From assembly GCA_028277445.1 (NCBI GenBank), contig JANQGG010000063.1, positions 98,787 through 162,786 of the forward strand: 64,000 nt of DNA, in the 5' to 3' direction. Numbering within the stretch: position 1 is the first letter of the stretch; each line of letters begins with the position of its first letter. This stretch comes from Chloroherpetonaceae bacterium (lineage in GTDB: Bacteria > Bacteroidota > Chlorobiia > Chlorobiales > Chloroherpetonaceae). Made by a program: the position numbers and the translations under genes. Under the pieces are notes generated by a model. It ran no database searches, was not told where the DNA came from, and was given only the letters and a program-made list of their open reading frames with translations. This document shows, piece by piece, positions 28,089-37,637 of the stretch.

Positions 28089-29414
28089 ATGAGCACGATT
28101 TTTAAAAATGCCACATTAATAAACCCAACCGAAAACCTTCATCAAAAAGGCTCTATTAAGCTTTCAGACCAAGGCATCCTGGAAGAGATTCGTTTAGATG
28201 GTTCCGATATTGATCCGTCGGACGATGATGAGCTTGTTGATTTTTCTGACGGGATTATCTGTAGCGGGCTTTTCGATATGCACGTTCATTTTCGCGAGCC
28301 CGGAGAAGAGTATAAAGAAACGCTTGAATCCGGTGCGAACTCTGCTCAGGCTGGTGGTTTTACAGGCGTAGCCATTATGCCAAACACCAAACCGGCAATC
28401 GATAATGAAGCTCAGGTAGAACTAGCAAAACTGAAATCCAAAGGTTTGCCGGTTGATATTCATGTAACCGGATGCATCACAGAGGGCAGAAAAGGTGAAA
28501 AGATCGCCAATTACGGTCAATTAAAATCAGCCGGTGTGTGTGCGCTAACCGATGACGGCAATGCCGTTTTGAATTCCAATGTTATGAAAATGGCATTTGA
28601 ATACGCCACAACATTTCATTTGCCATTAATTCAACATTGCGAAGACCATACTTTGAGCGGTCACGGCAAAGTCAGTGAAGGTTTATATTCAACGCTTCAA
28701 GGTTTGCCGGGCATTCCCCCGGTATCGGAATCCATTATCCTTTCACGCGATCTGTATTTATTACGAGAATTTTTAACCACAAAAAACGAGCGCCTATCCT
28801 ACCAACCCAGGTATCATGTTGCCCATATCAGCACACGATATTCGCTGGAATTGGTTCGCCAGGCCAAAAACGAAGGCTTACCGGTTACATGCGAAGTTAC
28901 GCCGCACCATTTTACGCTCACAGATGAAGATATGTATCACTCTAATTTTGATGGGAACTATTGCATGAAACCGCCGCTTGCTTCAACAGATGATAAGGAA
29001 GCGATTCTTGAAGCGCTTAAAGACGGGACCATCGATGCCATTGCAACCGACCATGCCCCGCATGCTATCCATGAGAAAAATGGCGGAATCATGAATGCCC
29101 CGTTTGGAATTGTTGGGCTTGAAACGGCTGTTGGGCTAACATTTTCCGAACTTGTACATAAAAATATTATTTCTACTTACCGCGCGGTAGAACTTCTCAG
29201 CTCTCAGCCCCGAAAAATACTTGGTCTTGAACCCATTCGGTTTTTAAAAGACTCTCCGGCTAACCTCTCGTTTATTCAACCAAACCGAAAATGGACGGTT
29301 AATGCCAAAACATTTAAAAGCAAATCCCAAAACACGCCCTTTCATTTTAGAAGTCTGGTAGGAAAAGCTGTTGGAACTTGCGTTAAAGGAAATCTATATT
29401 TACATTTTGACTAA
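28089..29414 (+). CDS. pyrC: Dihydroorotase (class I)
   Basis: 441 residues. The metal site DMHVHFREPGEEYKETLESG, MPNTKPAIDN, CEVTPHHFTLTDEDM and the late IATDHAPHA place it in the class I dihydroorotases (PyrC of the long type). It closes carbamoyl-aspartate to dihydroorotate in pyrimidine synthesis. All expected metal-ligand histidines are present, so it is not one of the inactive PyrC-like subunits. A 232-base spacer with nothing recognisable precedes it; the Fur-family gene follows after 26 bases. Confidence 0.94.
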   Translation: MSTIFKNATLINPTENLHQKGSIKLSDQGILEEIRLDGSDIDPSDDDELVDFSDGIICSGLFDMHVHFREPGEEYKETLESGANSAQAGGFTGVAIMPNTKPAIDNEAQVELAKLKSKGLPVDIHVTGCITEGRKGEKIANYGQLKSAGVCALTDDGNAVLNSNVMKMAFEYATTFHLPLIQHCEDHTLSGHGKVSEGLYSTLQGLPGIPPVSESIILSRDLYLLREFLTTKNERLSYQPRYHVAHISTRYSLELVRQAKNEGLPVTCEVTPHHFTLTDEDMYHSNFDGNYCMKPPLASTDDKEAILEALKDGTIDAIATDHAPHAIHEKNGGIMNAPFGIVGLETAVGLTFSELVHKNIISTYRAVELLSSQPRKILGLEPIRFLKDSPANLSFIQPNRKWTVNAKTFKSKSQNTPFHFRSLVGKAVGTCVKGNLYLHFD

Positions 29415-29440
29415 CACCCTAAATACTCAATTTAATTACA

Positions 29441-29860
29441 ATGACTTATTCAGAAAAATATGTAGAAGTTCTTCGGGATAATGACTTTAAAGTCACAATT
29501 CCGCGGGTAAAAATACTAGAAGTTCTGGATTCATCACTAACCCCATTAACGGCTCAAGAAATTCATGATCGGCTGGCAGAGCATGGTACGGATTTGGCCA
29601 CTATATATCGGTCTTTAAACAAATTTGTTGATGTTGGTATTCTAAAAAAACTTGACTTTGGCGATGAATATTCAAGATACGAAACCGCAAATCGCGATCA
29701 CCATCATCATATTATTTGCCTGAGCTGCGGCAAAATTGAAAAAATCCATCATTGCAATATTGAAAGCATGTCTGGATTAATTAAAGAATCAACCGGCTTT
29801 ACCGTTTTATCTCATGAAGTGGTTTTTAAAGGATTTTGCATCGATTGTAATAAAAAATAA
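29441..29860 (+). CDS. Fur-family metal-dependent transcriptional regulator
   Basis: 139 residues with an N-terminal winged helix (TIPRVKILEVLDSS, HGTDLATIYRSLNKFVDVGIL) and the metal-binding dimerisation domain (RDHHHHIICLSCGKIEKIHHC, then CIDC). The two CxxC pairs suggest a structural zinc. Family members include Fur, Zur and PerR; the exact metal cannot be read from the sequence. A possible zinc ABC system about 2 kb downstream makes a Zur role worth testing. A small conserved-looking gene follows after 78 bases with its own putative promoter. Confidence 0.92.
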   Translation: MTYSEKYVEVLRDNDFKVTIPRVKILEVLDSSLTPLTAQEIHDRLAEHGTDLATIYRSLNKFVDVGILKKLDFGDEYSRYETANRDHHHHIICLSCGKIEKIHHCNIESMSGLIKESTGFTVLSHEVVFKGFCIDCNKK

Positions 29861-29892
29861 ATCTTGATTCGTTTTAAATCCTGTAATTTTCG

Positions 29893-29899
29893 TATATTG
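29893..29899 (+). promoter_or_regulatory. Putative -10 element TATATTG
   Basis: TATATTG lies 40 bases before the start of the small protein gene, in a spacer that otherwise lacks features. The same heptamer or TATATTA lies 20-46 bases before four other genes in the window. No good -35 element could be paired with it. Confidence 0.35.
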
Positions 29900-29938
29900 A
29901 AGTTTATTTTTAACGAAACTGATATTTTCTAATTCGAG

Positions 29939-30121
29939 ATGGCTAAAAAACAATCTTTTGGTGATAAGGTTAAGGGGAAAAAAGACGTTAAAACCAAAAC
30001 CATAAAATTGGTGTATTCTGTAAGATCGGAAAAAACCGGTCAATGGCGTTTCTCTGAAAAATTTGTACAAGTTACCCCTGATGATGATGAAGCAAAAGTT
30101 CTTGAAGAAGCTATGAAGTAA
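29939..30121 (+). CDS. Small basic protein, possibly DUF4295-like
   Basis: 60 residues, MAKKQSFGDKVKGKK followed by IKLVYSVRSEKTGQWRFSEKFV and an acidic end. It resembles the short DUF4295 proteins of Bacteroidota, which also begin MAKK and have a two-strand core with TG in a turn. Those are usually beside ribosomal protein genes, which this one is not. It is too short to place with certainty. The clean terminator right after it and the putative promoter before it support it as a real gene. Confidence 0.75.
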   Translation: MAKKQSFGDKVKGKKDVKTKTIKLVYSVRSEKTGQWRFSEKFVQVTPDDDEAKVLEEAMK

Positions 30122-30142
30122 GCATATATAAGTTAAGTTTGG

Positions 30143-30166
30143 AGGCGCTTGTGAGCGCCTTTTTTA
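30143..30166 (+). terminator. Rho-independent terminator after the 60-residue protein gene
   Basis: Arms AGGCGCT and AGCGCCT (30143-30149 and 30154-30160) enclose TGTG and run into six or more Ts. It is 22 bases past the stop codon. Confidence 0.92.
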
Positions 30167-30219
30167 TTTCTGATAACTCTATTTTTCACTGTTATTTTTT
30201 TAAAGGTATATAAACGTTT

Positions 30220-30981
30220 ATGCAACAAGATCATCCGGAACAAACCGAATGGTTCGTCTCATGGTTTCAACACCCGCTTTATCTTAAACTCTACCACCAT
30301 AGAGATCACAATGAAGCCAAACTGACTGTTGAAACGCTCATAAAATTAACCGGCCTTGCACAAGGCTCTCAGGTCCTGGATATTGCATGCGGCGCTGGCA
30401 GACATGCCGTTGAATTTGCTAAACATGGCATGATGGTATCGGCAAATGATCTTTCCGAATTCTTAATCCAGGAAACGAAACTACTGGCTTCTACCACAAA
30501 CTGCCAAATGACATTTTCTCAGGTAGATATGCGAAAAATCTCCTACTATCAAAGCTTTGATATGGTTGTTCAGCTATTTACAAGTTTCGGTTACTTTAAA
30601 ACACAAGCCGACGATCAAACTGTGCTCAAACGCGTGTTTCAAGCTTTAAAACCGGGCGGTTGGTATATCCTGGATTTTTTAAATTCAAAAAAAGTGCAAG
30701 AAACCCTGATTGAGAAAAATGAAAAAATCATCGACGATTTAACCGTTTCGGAGCAACGAACAATTGATAACGGACGAATAAAAAAAACAATTTCCATTTC
30801 ACAAGCCATGGAAACCCTTACATTTACTGAATCCGTAAAACTTTATAGTCCGAATGATTTAAGAGAAATGCTTACAAAAGAAGGGTTTAAAATTCAAATC
30901 GAGTGTGGGAATTATCATGGCGAACCATTTGATGCCATTCACTCAGCACGATTCATTGCTTTGGCTAAAAAGCCCAATTAA
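30220..30981 (+). CDS. Class I SAM-dependent methyltransferase
   Basis: 253 residues. The SAM-binding motif I VLDIACGAGRHAVEFAKHG and motif II-like MTFSQVDMR are clear, and LKPGGWYILDFL is the usual post-motif strand. The core Rossmann fold spans about residues 40-160; the C-terminal part (KKTISISQAMETLTF) is a small beta-rich lid seen in many Methyltransf_25/11 proteins. The substrate is unknown. It stands alone between a terminator and an unknown gene. Confidence 0.9.
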   Translation: MQQDHPEQTEWFVSWFQHPLYLKLYHHRDHNEAKLTVETLIKLTGLAQGSQVLDIACGAGRHAVEFAKHGMMVSANDLSEFLIQETKLLASTTNCQMTFSQVDMRKISYYQSFDMVVQLFTSFGYFKTQADDQTVLKRVFQALKPGGWYILDFLNSKKVQETLIEKNEKIIDDLTVSEQRTIDNGRIKKTISISQAMETLTFTESVKLYSPNDLREMLTKEGFKIQIECGNYHGEPFDAIHSARFIALAKKPN

Positions 30982-31083
30982 GGCTATCTTTTTTAGTTTT
31001 TGATTTCATACTAAAAAAAACCTGATATCTTGATATTTTGTTAGATAAATCGGATTCGTTTAAACCTTTATTATGTAATTAGC

Positions 31084-31590
31084 ATGTCCGCACATTCATT
31101 ACGAAGTGCTATTAAACTGACACGAAAAGCATTGGTTGAATTAAAACTTTCGTCCAGGTTAGTCACCGACCGCAACCGTCGTCAGGAAATTGAGCTCAAA
31201 ATCAGAGCAATTGAAAAACTTTTGAATCGTGCTGAGAACAAAGCTGCTAGCACCGTTCAATCAGCGCCGGTAGAAGACTACTCAACAAAACGGTTTAATA
31301 AGCTCAATCTTGAACCTGCCATACTGGATCAATTGGAGAAAAAACTTCAACACTTCAAAGAGCATCGTTCAACAAAACCAAATGATGAACAAGATTTTTA
31401 TACACCAACTGCATCTGATACCACTTTTTTAGGCAAAGATGTGCGTTACCAAAAAAACACTCAGTATATACCTTTTTGGAAACAAAGCATTCAACTAATC
31501 GCCAGACCTTTCCAAAACCTAAAAAATGCCTTTCGTCAATCGTCAGTTTTTAATCGCACAAATCGTCAGGAAACCAAAAAACCCTATTAA
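31084..31590 (+). CDS. Basic helical protein, unknown function
   Basis: 168 residues, no signal peptide or membrane span. The first 60 residues form a strongly basic amphipathic helix (SAIKLTRKALVELK, RNRRQEIELKIRAIEKLL). The rest is low in hydrophobics, with a basic C-terminus. I recognise no family. It is 82 bases upstream of the ABC transporter operon and on the same strand; whether it belongs to that operon cannot be decided from sequence. Confidence 0.65.
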   Translation: MSAHSLRSAIKLTRKALVELKLSSRLVTDRNRRQEIELKIRAIEKLLNRAENKAASTVQSAPVEDYSTKRFNKLNLEPAILDQLEKKLQHFKEHRSTKPNDEQDFYTPTASDTTFLGKDVRYQKNTQYIPFWKQSIQLIARPFQNLKNAFRQSSVFNRTNRQETKKPY

Positions 31591-31672
31591 AGTTTAAACA
31601 GCACAAACTTGGTTTTTGCAATTGATGTGCATAAATTAGCCAAACCACTTTAAGTCAAACTCTGTTTTAAGT

Positions 31673-32335
31673 ATGTCTATTGCATTTGAAGGCGTTGTTA
31701 AAACCTTTAGCATTTCCGGTCAATCTCAACGAGTTATTAATATTCCTGAATTTAGGGCTGACTCCGGGCAAAAAATAGCTCTTATTGGTCGATCAGGAAG
31801 TGGAAAATCGACTTTGCTAAATCTTATTTCAGGAATTTTACTCCCCGATGAAGGGCACATTACGATTAATGACACGGTCATCACAAAGTTAAGCGAACCG
31901 CAACGTGATGTTTTTCGTGCAAAAACCATCGGATTTGTTTTTCAAACCTTTAATCTTTTGCAGGGCTTAACCGCATCTGAAAATATTGCACTAGCCATGT
32001 CGTTTTCCGGCCATCAAAAACATGCGTTTGCAAACGCTGAAGAACTTCTTAAAAAAGTTGGTTTATCCCAAAAAAAAGACAACAAACCCGCCGAGCTTTC
32101 CGTTGGCGAGCAGCAACGTGTAGCGCTTGCAAGAGCCGTTTCAAATAACCCGCAAATCATCTTAGCCGATGAGCCAACGGCAAACCTGGATGATAAAAGT
32201 TCGGAAATGGTTATGGATTTATTGCTGGATCTGTGTGAAACAGAAAACCGACTTTTGCTTTTGGTCACTCACGAAAAAGAGATCGCGCAGAAACTGCCGA
32301 TGCAGCTTGAACTTTCAACCCTAAACCATATTTAA
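31673..32335 (+). CDS. ABC transporter ATP-binding protein, MacB/LolD type (ZrgC-like)
   Basis: 220 residues. Walker A GRSGSGKSTLLN, Q-loop region FVFQTFNLLQGLTA, signature LSVGEQQRVALA, Walker B IILADEPTANLDD and the switch histidine in LLVTHEKE are all intact. The sequence style is that of LolD/MacB ATPases that work with FtsX-fold permeases. The permease gene starts 9 bases after the stop. The order ATPase, His-rich permease, DUF3299 protein matches part of the Zur-regulated zrg zinc operon described in Vibrio, hence the ZrgC comparison. Confidence 0.92.
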   Translation: MSIAFEGVVKTFSISGQSQRVINIPEFRADSGQKIALIGRSGSGKSTLLNLISGILLPDEGHITINDTVITKLSEPQRDVFRAKTIGFVFQTFNLLQGLTASENIALAMSFSGHQKHAFANAEELLKKVGLSQKKDNKPAELSVGEQQRVALARAVSNNPQIILADEPTANLDDKSSEMVMDLLLDLCETENRLLLLVTHEKEIAQKLPMQLELSTLNHI

Positions 32336-32344
32336 TGCCTGATT

Positions 32345-33718
32345 ATGTCCATTTTTACTTTGGTCATCAAAAATATCTTGCAACGTAAATTTTCAGTTCT
32401 CCTAACCGTTATTTCAGTATCGTTAGGCGTGGCCTTAATTGGCTCAACGCTAGCAATTAAAGAAGAGGTTGAAAAAAATTTCAATCAAAGCAATGTGGGC
32501 TACGAAATGATTGTTGGCGCTAAAGGCAGTCCCATGCAACTGGTTCTAAATACGGTGTTTATGCTCGGCAATCCTGTCGGAAATATCCGCTACGAGGTTT
32601 ATGAAAAATTAAAACACGATCGCCGTATTGCGTTAGCGCTTCCCTATGCGTTGGGCGATAATTATCATGGATTCAACATTGTTGGAACAACTGACGACTT
32701 ATTTACAACGTTCAATTACAAAGTTGGAAAATCATTTTCGTTTGCATCGGGGACTGCGTTTGAAGCGCATTCCAAATTCCAGGCCGTGCTTGGGTTCGAT
32801 GCCGCAAAATCCACCGGGCTCAAAATTGGCGATGAGTTTATAGCCACACATGGCTTGCAGGAAACCGCCGAAGGGATCGGTCACCAGCACGAAGAAACAC
32901 CATTTACGGTTGTTGGCATATTGAACCGAACCGGAACGGCTTCCGATAAAATCATTTACACAACTGTAGAATCGGTTTGGGCAGTTCATGAACATGAATT
33001 GCATGATGAACACCATGAGCACGAACAAAGTGAAGAATTAAGCCAAACCAATGAGCCTGAAATTCATCAGGCGCCTGAATCGCATCACAAAGAACATGAT
33101 CATCACCATCATGAAGGTATTTCTACAGAAGATCATCACATCACCGACCTGACTGCTGTATTAATAAAAGTTCGTTCGCCATTGTTTGCCTTGCATTTAT
33201 ATAAACAAATTAACGATTGGCCGTTGGCTCAAGCTGCAATTCCGGTCAATGAAATCAAAAGCTTGTTTGAAATTATCAGCAACATCGATTGGGCATTCTT
33301 TCTTATAACGATTCTTGTCATTGTTGTCGCATTAATTGGCATGATGGTATCTATTTACAACTCGCTGTATGAACGGCGACGAGAAATTTCCATTATGCGT
33401 GCGCTTGGTGCACATCGATCCAAAATCTTCGGGATTATTATTCTTGAAGGCTTTACAATTTCGTTTTTTGGCGCTCTCTTTGGATTGTTTTTCAGCAAAC
33501 TGCTCTCTTTGATCTTAAAAGGGTATATTTTAGAAACAACCGGCGTTGAAATTTCTGTGAAACTTCTCACGATGATTTCGTTTTATGAAATTACCGAACT
33601 ACCGGTTGAACTTTTGATTATGAGTTCTGTTTCATTTATTGGCGCTCTGGTGGCTATTATTCCGGCCATTGTTGCCTACAAAACCGATGTTTCAAAAAAT
33701 TTAAGCCCGATTTCGTAA
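32345..33718 (+). CDS. FtsX/MacB-type ABC permease with histidine-rich extracytoplasmic loop (ZrgB-like)
   Basis: 457 residues. One N-terminal membrane helix (VLLTVISVSLGVALIGST) is followed by a large extracytoplasmic domain and three C-terminal helices (residues about 320-455). The cytosolic YERRREISIMRALGA motif is diagnostic of FtsX/MacB permeases. Within the outer domain, residues about 217-263 contain many histidines (HEHELHDEHHEHEQ, HHKEHDHHHH), typical of metal capture. Unlike efflux MacB, such His-rich permeases occur in metal-responsive operons. The stop codon shares its last base with the next start (TAATG), showing tight coupling. Confidence 0.9.
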   Translation: MSIFTLVIKNILQRKFSVLLTVISVSLGVALIGSTLAIKEEVEKNFNQSNVGYEMIVGAKGSPMQLVLNTVFMLGNPVGNIRYEVYEKLKHDRRIALALPYALGDNYHGFNIVGTTDDLFTTFNYKVGKSFSFASGTAFEAHSKFQAVLGFDAAKSTGLKIGDEFIATHGLQETAEGIGHQHEETPFTVVGILNRTGTASDKIIYTTVESVWAVHEHELHDEHHEHEQSEELSQTNEPEIHQAPESHHKEHDHHHHEGISTEDHHITDLTAVLIKVRSPLFALHLYKQINDWPLAQAAIPVNEIKSLFEIISNIDWAFFLITILVIVVALIGMMVSIYNSLYERRREISIMRALGAHRSKIFGIIILEGFTISFFGALFGLFFSKLLSLILKGYILETTGVEISVKLLTMISFYEITELPVELLIMSSVSFIGALVAIIPAIVAYKTDVSKNLSPIS

Positions 33719-34317
33719 TGCCGTTTAACGCTAAACGCTTTTTTAAACGCCTTCACTATGTTTGCATCAATCTGTTGATACTGGTTTTAACGATTTCCAA
33801 TATCCATCAGCACGATCAAAGCGCCGATATAATCCCTCAAAAGAATTCCGTGCTTCTCTCAGCCGGATTCACTGCCTGGCAAAACAGTGAGCCTAAACGA
33901 CTTACTTACAATGACCTTAGAAAATATCGGTTTAGCCGACGCTCTCGTAGCGCTATTCCGCCACAATTGCAAGCCATGAATGGCAAATTGGTCAGCATTG
34001 CCGGATACATGATACCGCTCAATGACGCAAAAGACATCACTGAATTCATGCTTATTCAATACCCGTTTTTCGGGTGCTGCTACTCTATCCCGCCAGAACC
34101 TAACGAAACCGTTTTAGTATACCTAGCAAAAGGAAAATCGCTTGATTACATCGAAAAACCAATTCGAGTTACCGGGCGATTTTTAATTAACGACACCAAA
34201 ATTGATGGCTTTACGGTCAGCCTGTATCGTATTGAATCTGCAAAAACTGCCATAATTTCTTCCAATGATAAAGATATCAAACAGCATTTGGGCCGGGGTT
34301 GGATGCCGGGAAATTAA
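33718..34317 (+). CDS. DUF3299 exported protein, ZrgD-like
   Basis: 199 residues. A hydrophobic N-terminal segment (VCINLLILVLTISNI) should act as signal or anchor. The DUF3299 core runs from about residue 85: GKLVSIAGYMIPLND, FMLIQYPFFGCCYSIPPEPNE and KPIRVTGRFL. The GCC-x4-PEPNE segment with its Cys pair is the family hallmark and could bind metal. DUF3299 proteins accompany FtsX-type ABC transporters, including the zinc-responsive zrg operon. Coupled to the permease by a one-base stop/start overlap. Confidence 0.88.
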   Translation: MPFNAKRFFKRLHYVCINLLILVLTISNIHQHDQSADIIPQKNSVLLSAGFTAWQNSEPKRLTYNDLRKYRFSRRSRSAIPPQLQAMNGKLVSIAGYMIPLNDAKDITEFMLIQYPFFGCCYSIPPEPNETVLVYLAKGKSLDYIEKPIRVTGRFLINDTKIDGFTVSLYRIESAKTAIISSNDKDIKQHLGRGWMPGN

Positions 34318-34333
34318 ACACCTAAGTTATTAA

Positions 34334-34468
34334 TAAACTACCCCGTGGCAAGCCATGGGGGTATCGGAAGTCATGCCGGACTTGATCCGGTTTGGTCTTT
34401 CACCTAGATTCTAACCTGTTCTAGATTGCCTATTTGCAGCAAACTGCGGGGTACTCAGCCCACAACAG
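34334..34468. repeat. Dispersed element with CCCCG/CGGGG ends, copy 1
   Basis: The element starts AACTACCCCGTGGCAAGCC and ends GCAGCAAACTGCGGGGTAC, so its outer bases form an imperfect inverted repeat. The left end also folds on itself (CCCCGTGGC/GCCATGGGG). Inside is the hairpin TGCCGGACTTGATCCGG. From TTGGTCTTTCAC onward it aligns with the copy at 56342-56612 over about 60 bases. No transposase is encoded; this looks like a MITE-like or REP-like relic. Confidence 0.65.
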
Positions 34469-34616
34469 GGTAATAAAGATAAACGCCTAATATCCATCGA
34501 TGGCTAGTTTGGGATGTAGATAAAAAGCATTAAATTAGGTGTTTACAAAGTAAATAATTAGTATTTTCTTATGCTTAGGTTTTTAGACGAGCATCAATTT
34601 AAAATGTATTGTTGAA

Positions 34617-35930
34617 ATGGCTAAAGGAAAACCTCCCGAGAACACAACCAATAAAAACAACTCAGGTAATGGTAATGATGATATCACGGTGCATTGCTCC
34701 TTCTGTGGCCGAACCAGTGATGAAGTTAATAGCATGGTTGCCGGACCAAACGCATTTATTTGCGACCGTTGCATTCAAAGCGCCGTTGATATTATTCGAA
34801 ACGACCTAACGGCCATAAAAACGAAACAACAGCCTCAAAAACCTTCTCGCGTTATAAAACCTAAAGCTATCTGCGATGCCCTCGATAATTATGTTATTGG
34901 GCAGGATCGCGCTAAAAAAGCTCTTGCCGTTGCGGTTTATAATCATTACAAGCGCATTGAATCGCAGGAGTGGATGATGAGCAGCGAAGATGTGGTCATT
35001 GAAAAGAGCAATATTTTATTAATTGGCCCTACCGGTACCGGTAAAACGTTGCTTGCTCAAACTCTTGCAAATATTCTTGATGTCCCGTTTACGATTGTTG
35101 ATGCAACCTCCCTTACAGAAGCCGGGTATGTTGGCGACGATGTTGAAAGCATACTTGCCCGACTTATTCAGGCTGCGGATTACAATATTGAACGCGCTGA
35201 AAAAGGCATTATTTATATTGATGAAATTGACAAAATTGCCAGAAAATCGGCAAATGTGTCCATTACCCGCGACGTCTCTGGTGAAGGCGTTCAGCAAGCT
35301 TTATTAAAAATTTTGGAAGGCACGGTTGCCGGTGTTCCGCCTAAAGGTGGCAGAAAACACCCCGAACAGCATTTGATCAATGTAAATACCAAAAATATCC
35401 TGTTTGTGTGCGGCGGCGCTTTTGAAGGTCTCGAAAAAGTCATTGCCAAACGCCTGACAAAGAATAACATGGGTTTTGGAAATACAATTGCTCATTCCAA
35501 AGAAAGTGAGTCGGCTGAAATCATCAGCAAAGTTACGCCTGAAGACCTTTATCAATATGGCTTGATTCCTGAGTTTATCGGACGACTGCCGTTTTTAACT
35601 ACGCTTGATCCATTGGATGAAGAAGCGCTTAAAAATATTCTCACCAAACCTAAGAATGCCATCACCAAACAATACCACAAGTTGTTTGAAATGGAAAATG
35701 TGGAGCTGGTTTTTGATAACGATGCTCTGGAATATGTTGTCAGTGTGGCCATGAAACGAGGCACCGGCGCGCGCGCCTTGCGTTCAGTTCTGGAAAACGT
35801 GATGATGGATATCATGTTCGATTTGCCGGACAAAACGGACGTAAAATCGTGTATCATTACAAAAGAGTGTATCGAAAACAATTCTCAACCTATTTATCTC
35901 TACAAAGAATCTGAGAAAAAATCTGCCTAA
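34617..35930 (+). CDS. clpX: ATP-dependent Clp protease ATP-binding subunit ClpX
   Basis: 437 residues. The N-terminal zinc finger ([23 protein letters not shown]) and the AAA+ core (Walker [57 protein letters not shown]) are standard ClpX. It unfolds tagged substrates for ClpP; no clpP gene is adjacent in this window, unlike in many bacteria. The roughly 35-residue N-terminal lead before the finger is Asn/Pro-rich. A strong terminator follows the gene. Confidence 0.97.
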   Translation: MAKGKPPENTTNKNNSGNGNDDITVHCSFCGRTSDEVNSMVAGPNAFICDRCIQSAVDIIRNDLTAIKTKQQPQKPSRVIKPKAICDALDNYVIGQDRAKKALAVAVYNHYKRIESQEWMMSSEDVVIEKSNILLIGPTGTGKTLLAQTLANILDVPFTIVDATSLTEAGYVGDDVESILARLIQAADYNIERAEKGIIYIDEIDKIARKSANVSITRDVSGEGVQQALLKILEGTVAGVPPKGGRKHPEQHLINVNTKNILFVCGGAFEGLEKVIAKRLTKNNMGFGNTIAHSKESESAEIISKVTPEDLYQYGLIPEFIGRLPFLTTLDPLDEEALKNILTKPKNAITKQYHKLFEMENVELVFDNDALEYVVSVAMKRGTGARALRSVLENVMMDIMFDLPDKTDVKSCIITKECIENNSQPIYLYKESEKKSA

Positions 35931-35970
35931 ATGCTCAGGTTAAGATGAGTTCAATACATACAACACTTTA

Positions 35971-35995
35971 AAGGGGAACCTCAGGCGTTCCCCTT
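35971..35995. terminator. Rho-independent terminator after clpX
   Basis: A perfect 9-bp stem AAGGGGAAC/GTTCCCCTT (35971-35979 with 35987-35995), loop CTCAGGC, followed by CGTTTTT. It is 40 bases past the clpX stop and just before the desaturase gene. Confidence 0.88.
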
Positions 35996-36017
35996 CGTTT
36001 TTAATTTTTTTTAAGTG

Positions 36018-37502
36018 ATGGCTAAACATGTATGCATTATTGGCGGCGGACTCGGCGGACTTTCAGCAGCGATGATCTTAGCTTACAATGGTTACAAAGT
36101 TACCTTATTTGAAAAAAATAGCACGTTGGGCGGCAAACTTCAAGAACTAAAAACGCCTGAGGGTTATCGCTTTGATGTAGGCCCTACGCTTATTACACTC
36201 CCTTTTGTATTTGAAAACCTCTTTAAAAAAGTTGAAAGAAATCTGGAGGATTATCTAAGCCTAAAACCTTTGGAAATTTCCTGTAAGTACAACTTTTCCG
36301 ATAGCGTCGTATTTAATGCCTTTACGGAGCAAAACGCTTTTGTAGAGTCCCTTTGCAACACCTTTAGCGACTCTGAAAAAAGCTGGCATCACTACTACCG
36401 ATATATTGAGCGAATTTATAAAGCCACGCATCAAAGCTTTATTTTCAACCCGCTCTCGGCTTCTACCCTTCTCAGGCAAAATCCCTTAAATTTTTTTAAA
36501 ATTGATCCTTTCTCCACTGTCCATCGAGCCAATATGCGGTTTTTTAAAGACTCACGAGTGGTTCAGTTTCTGGATCGCTTCCCAACTTATGTCGGTTCTT
36601 CACCTTACCTTGCCCCGGCCACGTTGAATGTAATTCCCTACGTGGAGCTAGCCTTCGGCAGTTACACCATCGCAGGCGGTCTGTATCGATTGGTTGAAGC
36701 TTACACGAATGTGTGTCTGGAATTGGGCGTAGAGTTTTACCTTAATCAAGAAGTTGAGCAGATACTGGTGAAAAACAACAAGGTCAAAGGACTTCTCTTA
36801 AACAACGATAAGAATTTTCCATGCGATGCCATAGTTTCCAACGACGATGCGATTCATACGTATCAAACCTTACTTAACAGGCCTCAAAAAAACTATGTGA
36901 GTCAGAAAACCATACCCCGGTGGGAAGCCTCCTGCTCGGGATTTATTATGTGCTTGGGAATTAAAAAAACCTATCAAAACCTTGTGCATCACAACATTTT
37001 CTTTTCGAGAGATTATCAGCAGGAATTCCATGAGCTTTTCGCTGAAAAAACACCCGCCACCGAACCCACGATTTATATTTCCATATCCTCAAAATCTTTT
37101 CCTGGCGATGCCCCTGAGGGTTCTGAAAACTGGTTTGTCCTCGTCAATGCCCCGTTTGTCACGTCCAAATTTGACTGGAACACGCAAAAGCAGGCTTACC
37201 GCGATCTGATTATTCGGGAGCTTAAACATCGGGGATTTGCGGATATTGAAGACCATATTGACTATGAATACATAGCCACACCTCTGAACATACAAGACTG
37301 GTATAATGCTAATTGCGGCTCAATTTATGGCATCAACTCCAACAGCAAAAGTTCGGCGTTTTTGAGGCCCAAAAACCGCTCGCCGTATGTAAAAGGATTG
37401 TATCTTGCAAGTGGAAGCGCTCATCCTGGCGGCGGCACGCCAATGGTCACGCTTTCGGGACAATTTGCAGCACAGCTTCTAATGATGGATTTTAAGAATT
37501 GA
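36018..37502 (+). CDS. CrtI/CrtD-like phytoene desaturase family FAD oxidoreductase
   Basis: About 494 residues from the ATG at 36018; an in-frame GTG sits one codon before. The N-terminal dinucleotide fold VCIIGGGLGGLSAAMIL with GGKLQELKTPEGYRFDVGPT, the middle AGGLYRLVEA and the C-terminal GLYLASGSAHPGGGTPMV are the carotenoid desaturase/isomerase signature. It is thus a CrtI, CrtD, CrtN or CrtO-type enzyme acting on carotenes or apo-carotenoids. No other crt genes are adjacent. The exact step (desaturation, isomerisation or saturation) cannot be told from sequence. Confidence 0.9.
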   Translation: MAKHVCIIGGGLGGLSAAMILAYNGYKVTLFEKNSTLGGKLQELKTPEGYRFDVGPTLITLPFVFENLFKKVERNLEDYLSLKPLEISCKYNFSDSVVFNAFTEQNAFVESLCNTFSDSEKSWHHYYRYIERIYKATHQSFIFNPLSASTLLRQNPLNFFKIDPFSTVHRANMRFFKDSRVVQFLDRFPTYVGSSPYLAPATLNVIPYVELAFGSYTIAGGLYRLVEAYTNVCLELGVEFYLNQEVEQILVKNNKVKGLLLNNDKNFPCDAIVSNDDAIHTYQTLLNRPQKNYVSQKTIPRWEASCSGFIMCLGIKKTYQNLVHHNIFFSRDYQQEFHELFAEKTPATEPTIYISISSKSFPGDAPEGSENWFVLVNAPFVTSKFDWNTQKQAYRDLIIRELKHRGFADIEDHIDYEYIATPLNIQDWYNANCGSIYGINSNSKSSAFLRPKNRSPYVKGLYLASGSAHPGGGTPMVTLSGQFAAQLLMMDFKN

Positions 37503-37514
37503 CGGGGAAACTGT

Positions 37515-37544
37515 TTTAGAATTTACTTGAAACTGCTTATATTA
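37515..37544 (+). promoter_or_regulatory. Putative promoter of tRNA-Val
   Basis: TTTAGA (37515-37520), a 17-base spacer and TATATTA (37538-37544) lie 20 bases upstream of the mature tRNA. Four of six -35 positions match the sigma-70 consensus. The spacing is ideal, but the call rests on pattern only. Confidence 0.4.
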
Positions 37545-37563
37545 ACCTCCCTTTTCTGGCAAT

Positions 37564-37637
<74 letters not shown>

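Noticed and set aside
30985..31019. AT-rich hairpin TTTTTTAGT/ACTAAAAAA after the methyltransferase gene
   Set aside because: It has no T-run on the plus strand and no GC pairs; it could form by chance in AT-rich DNA.
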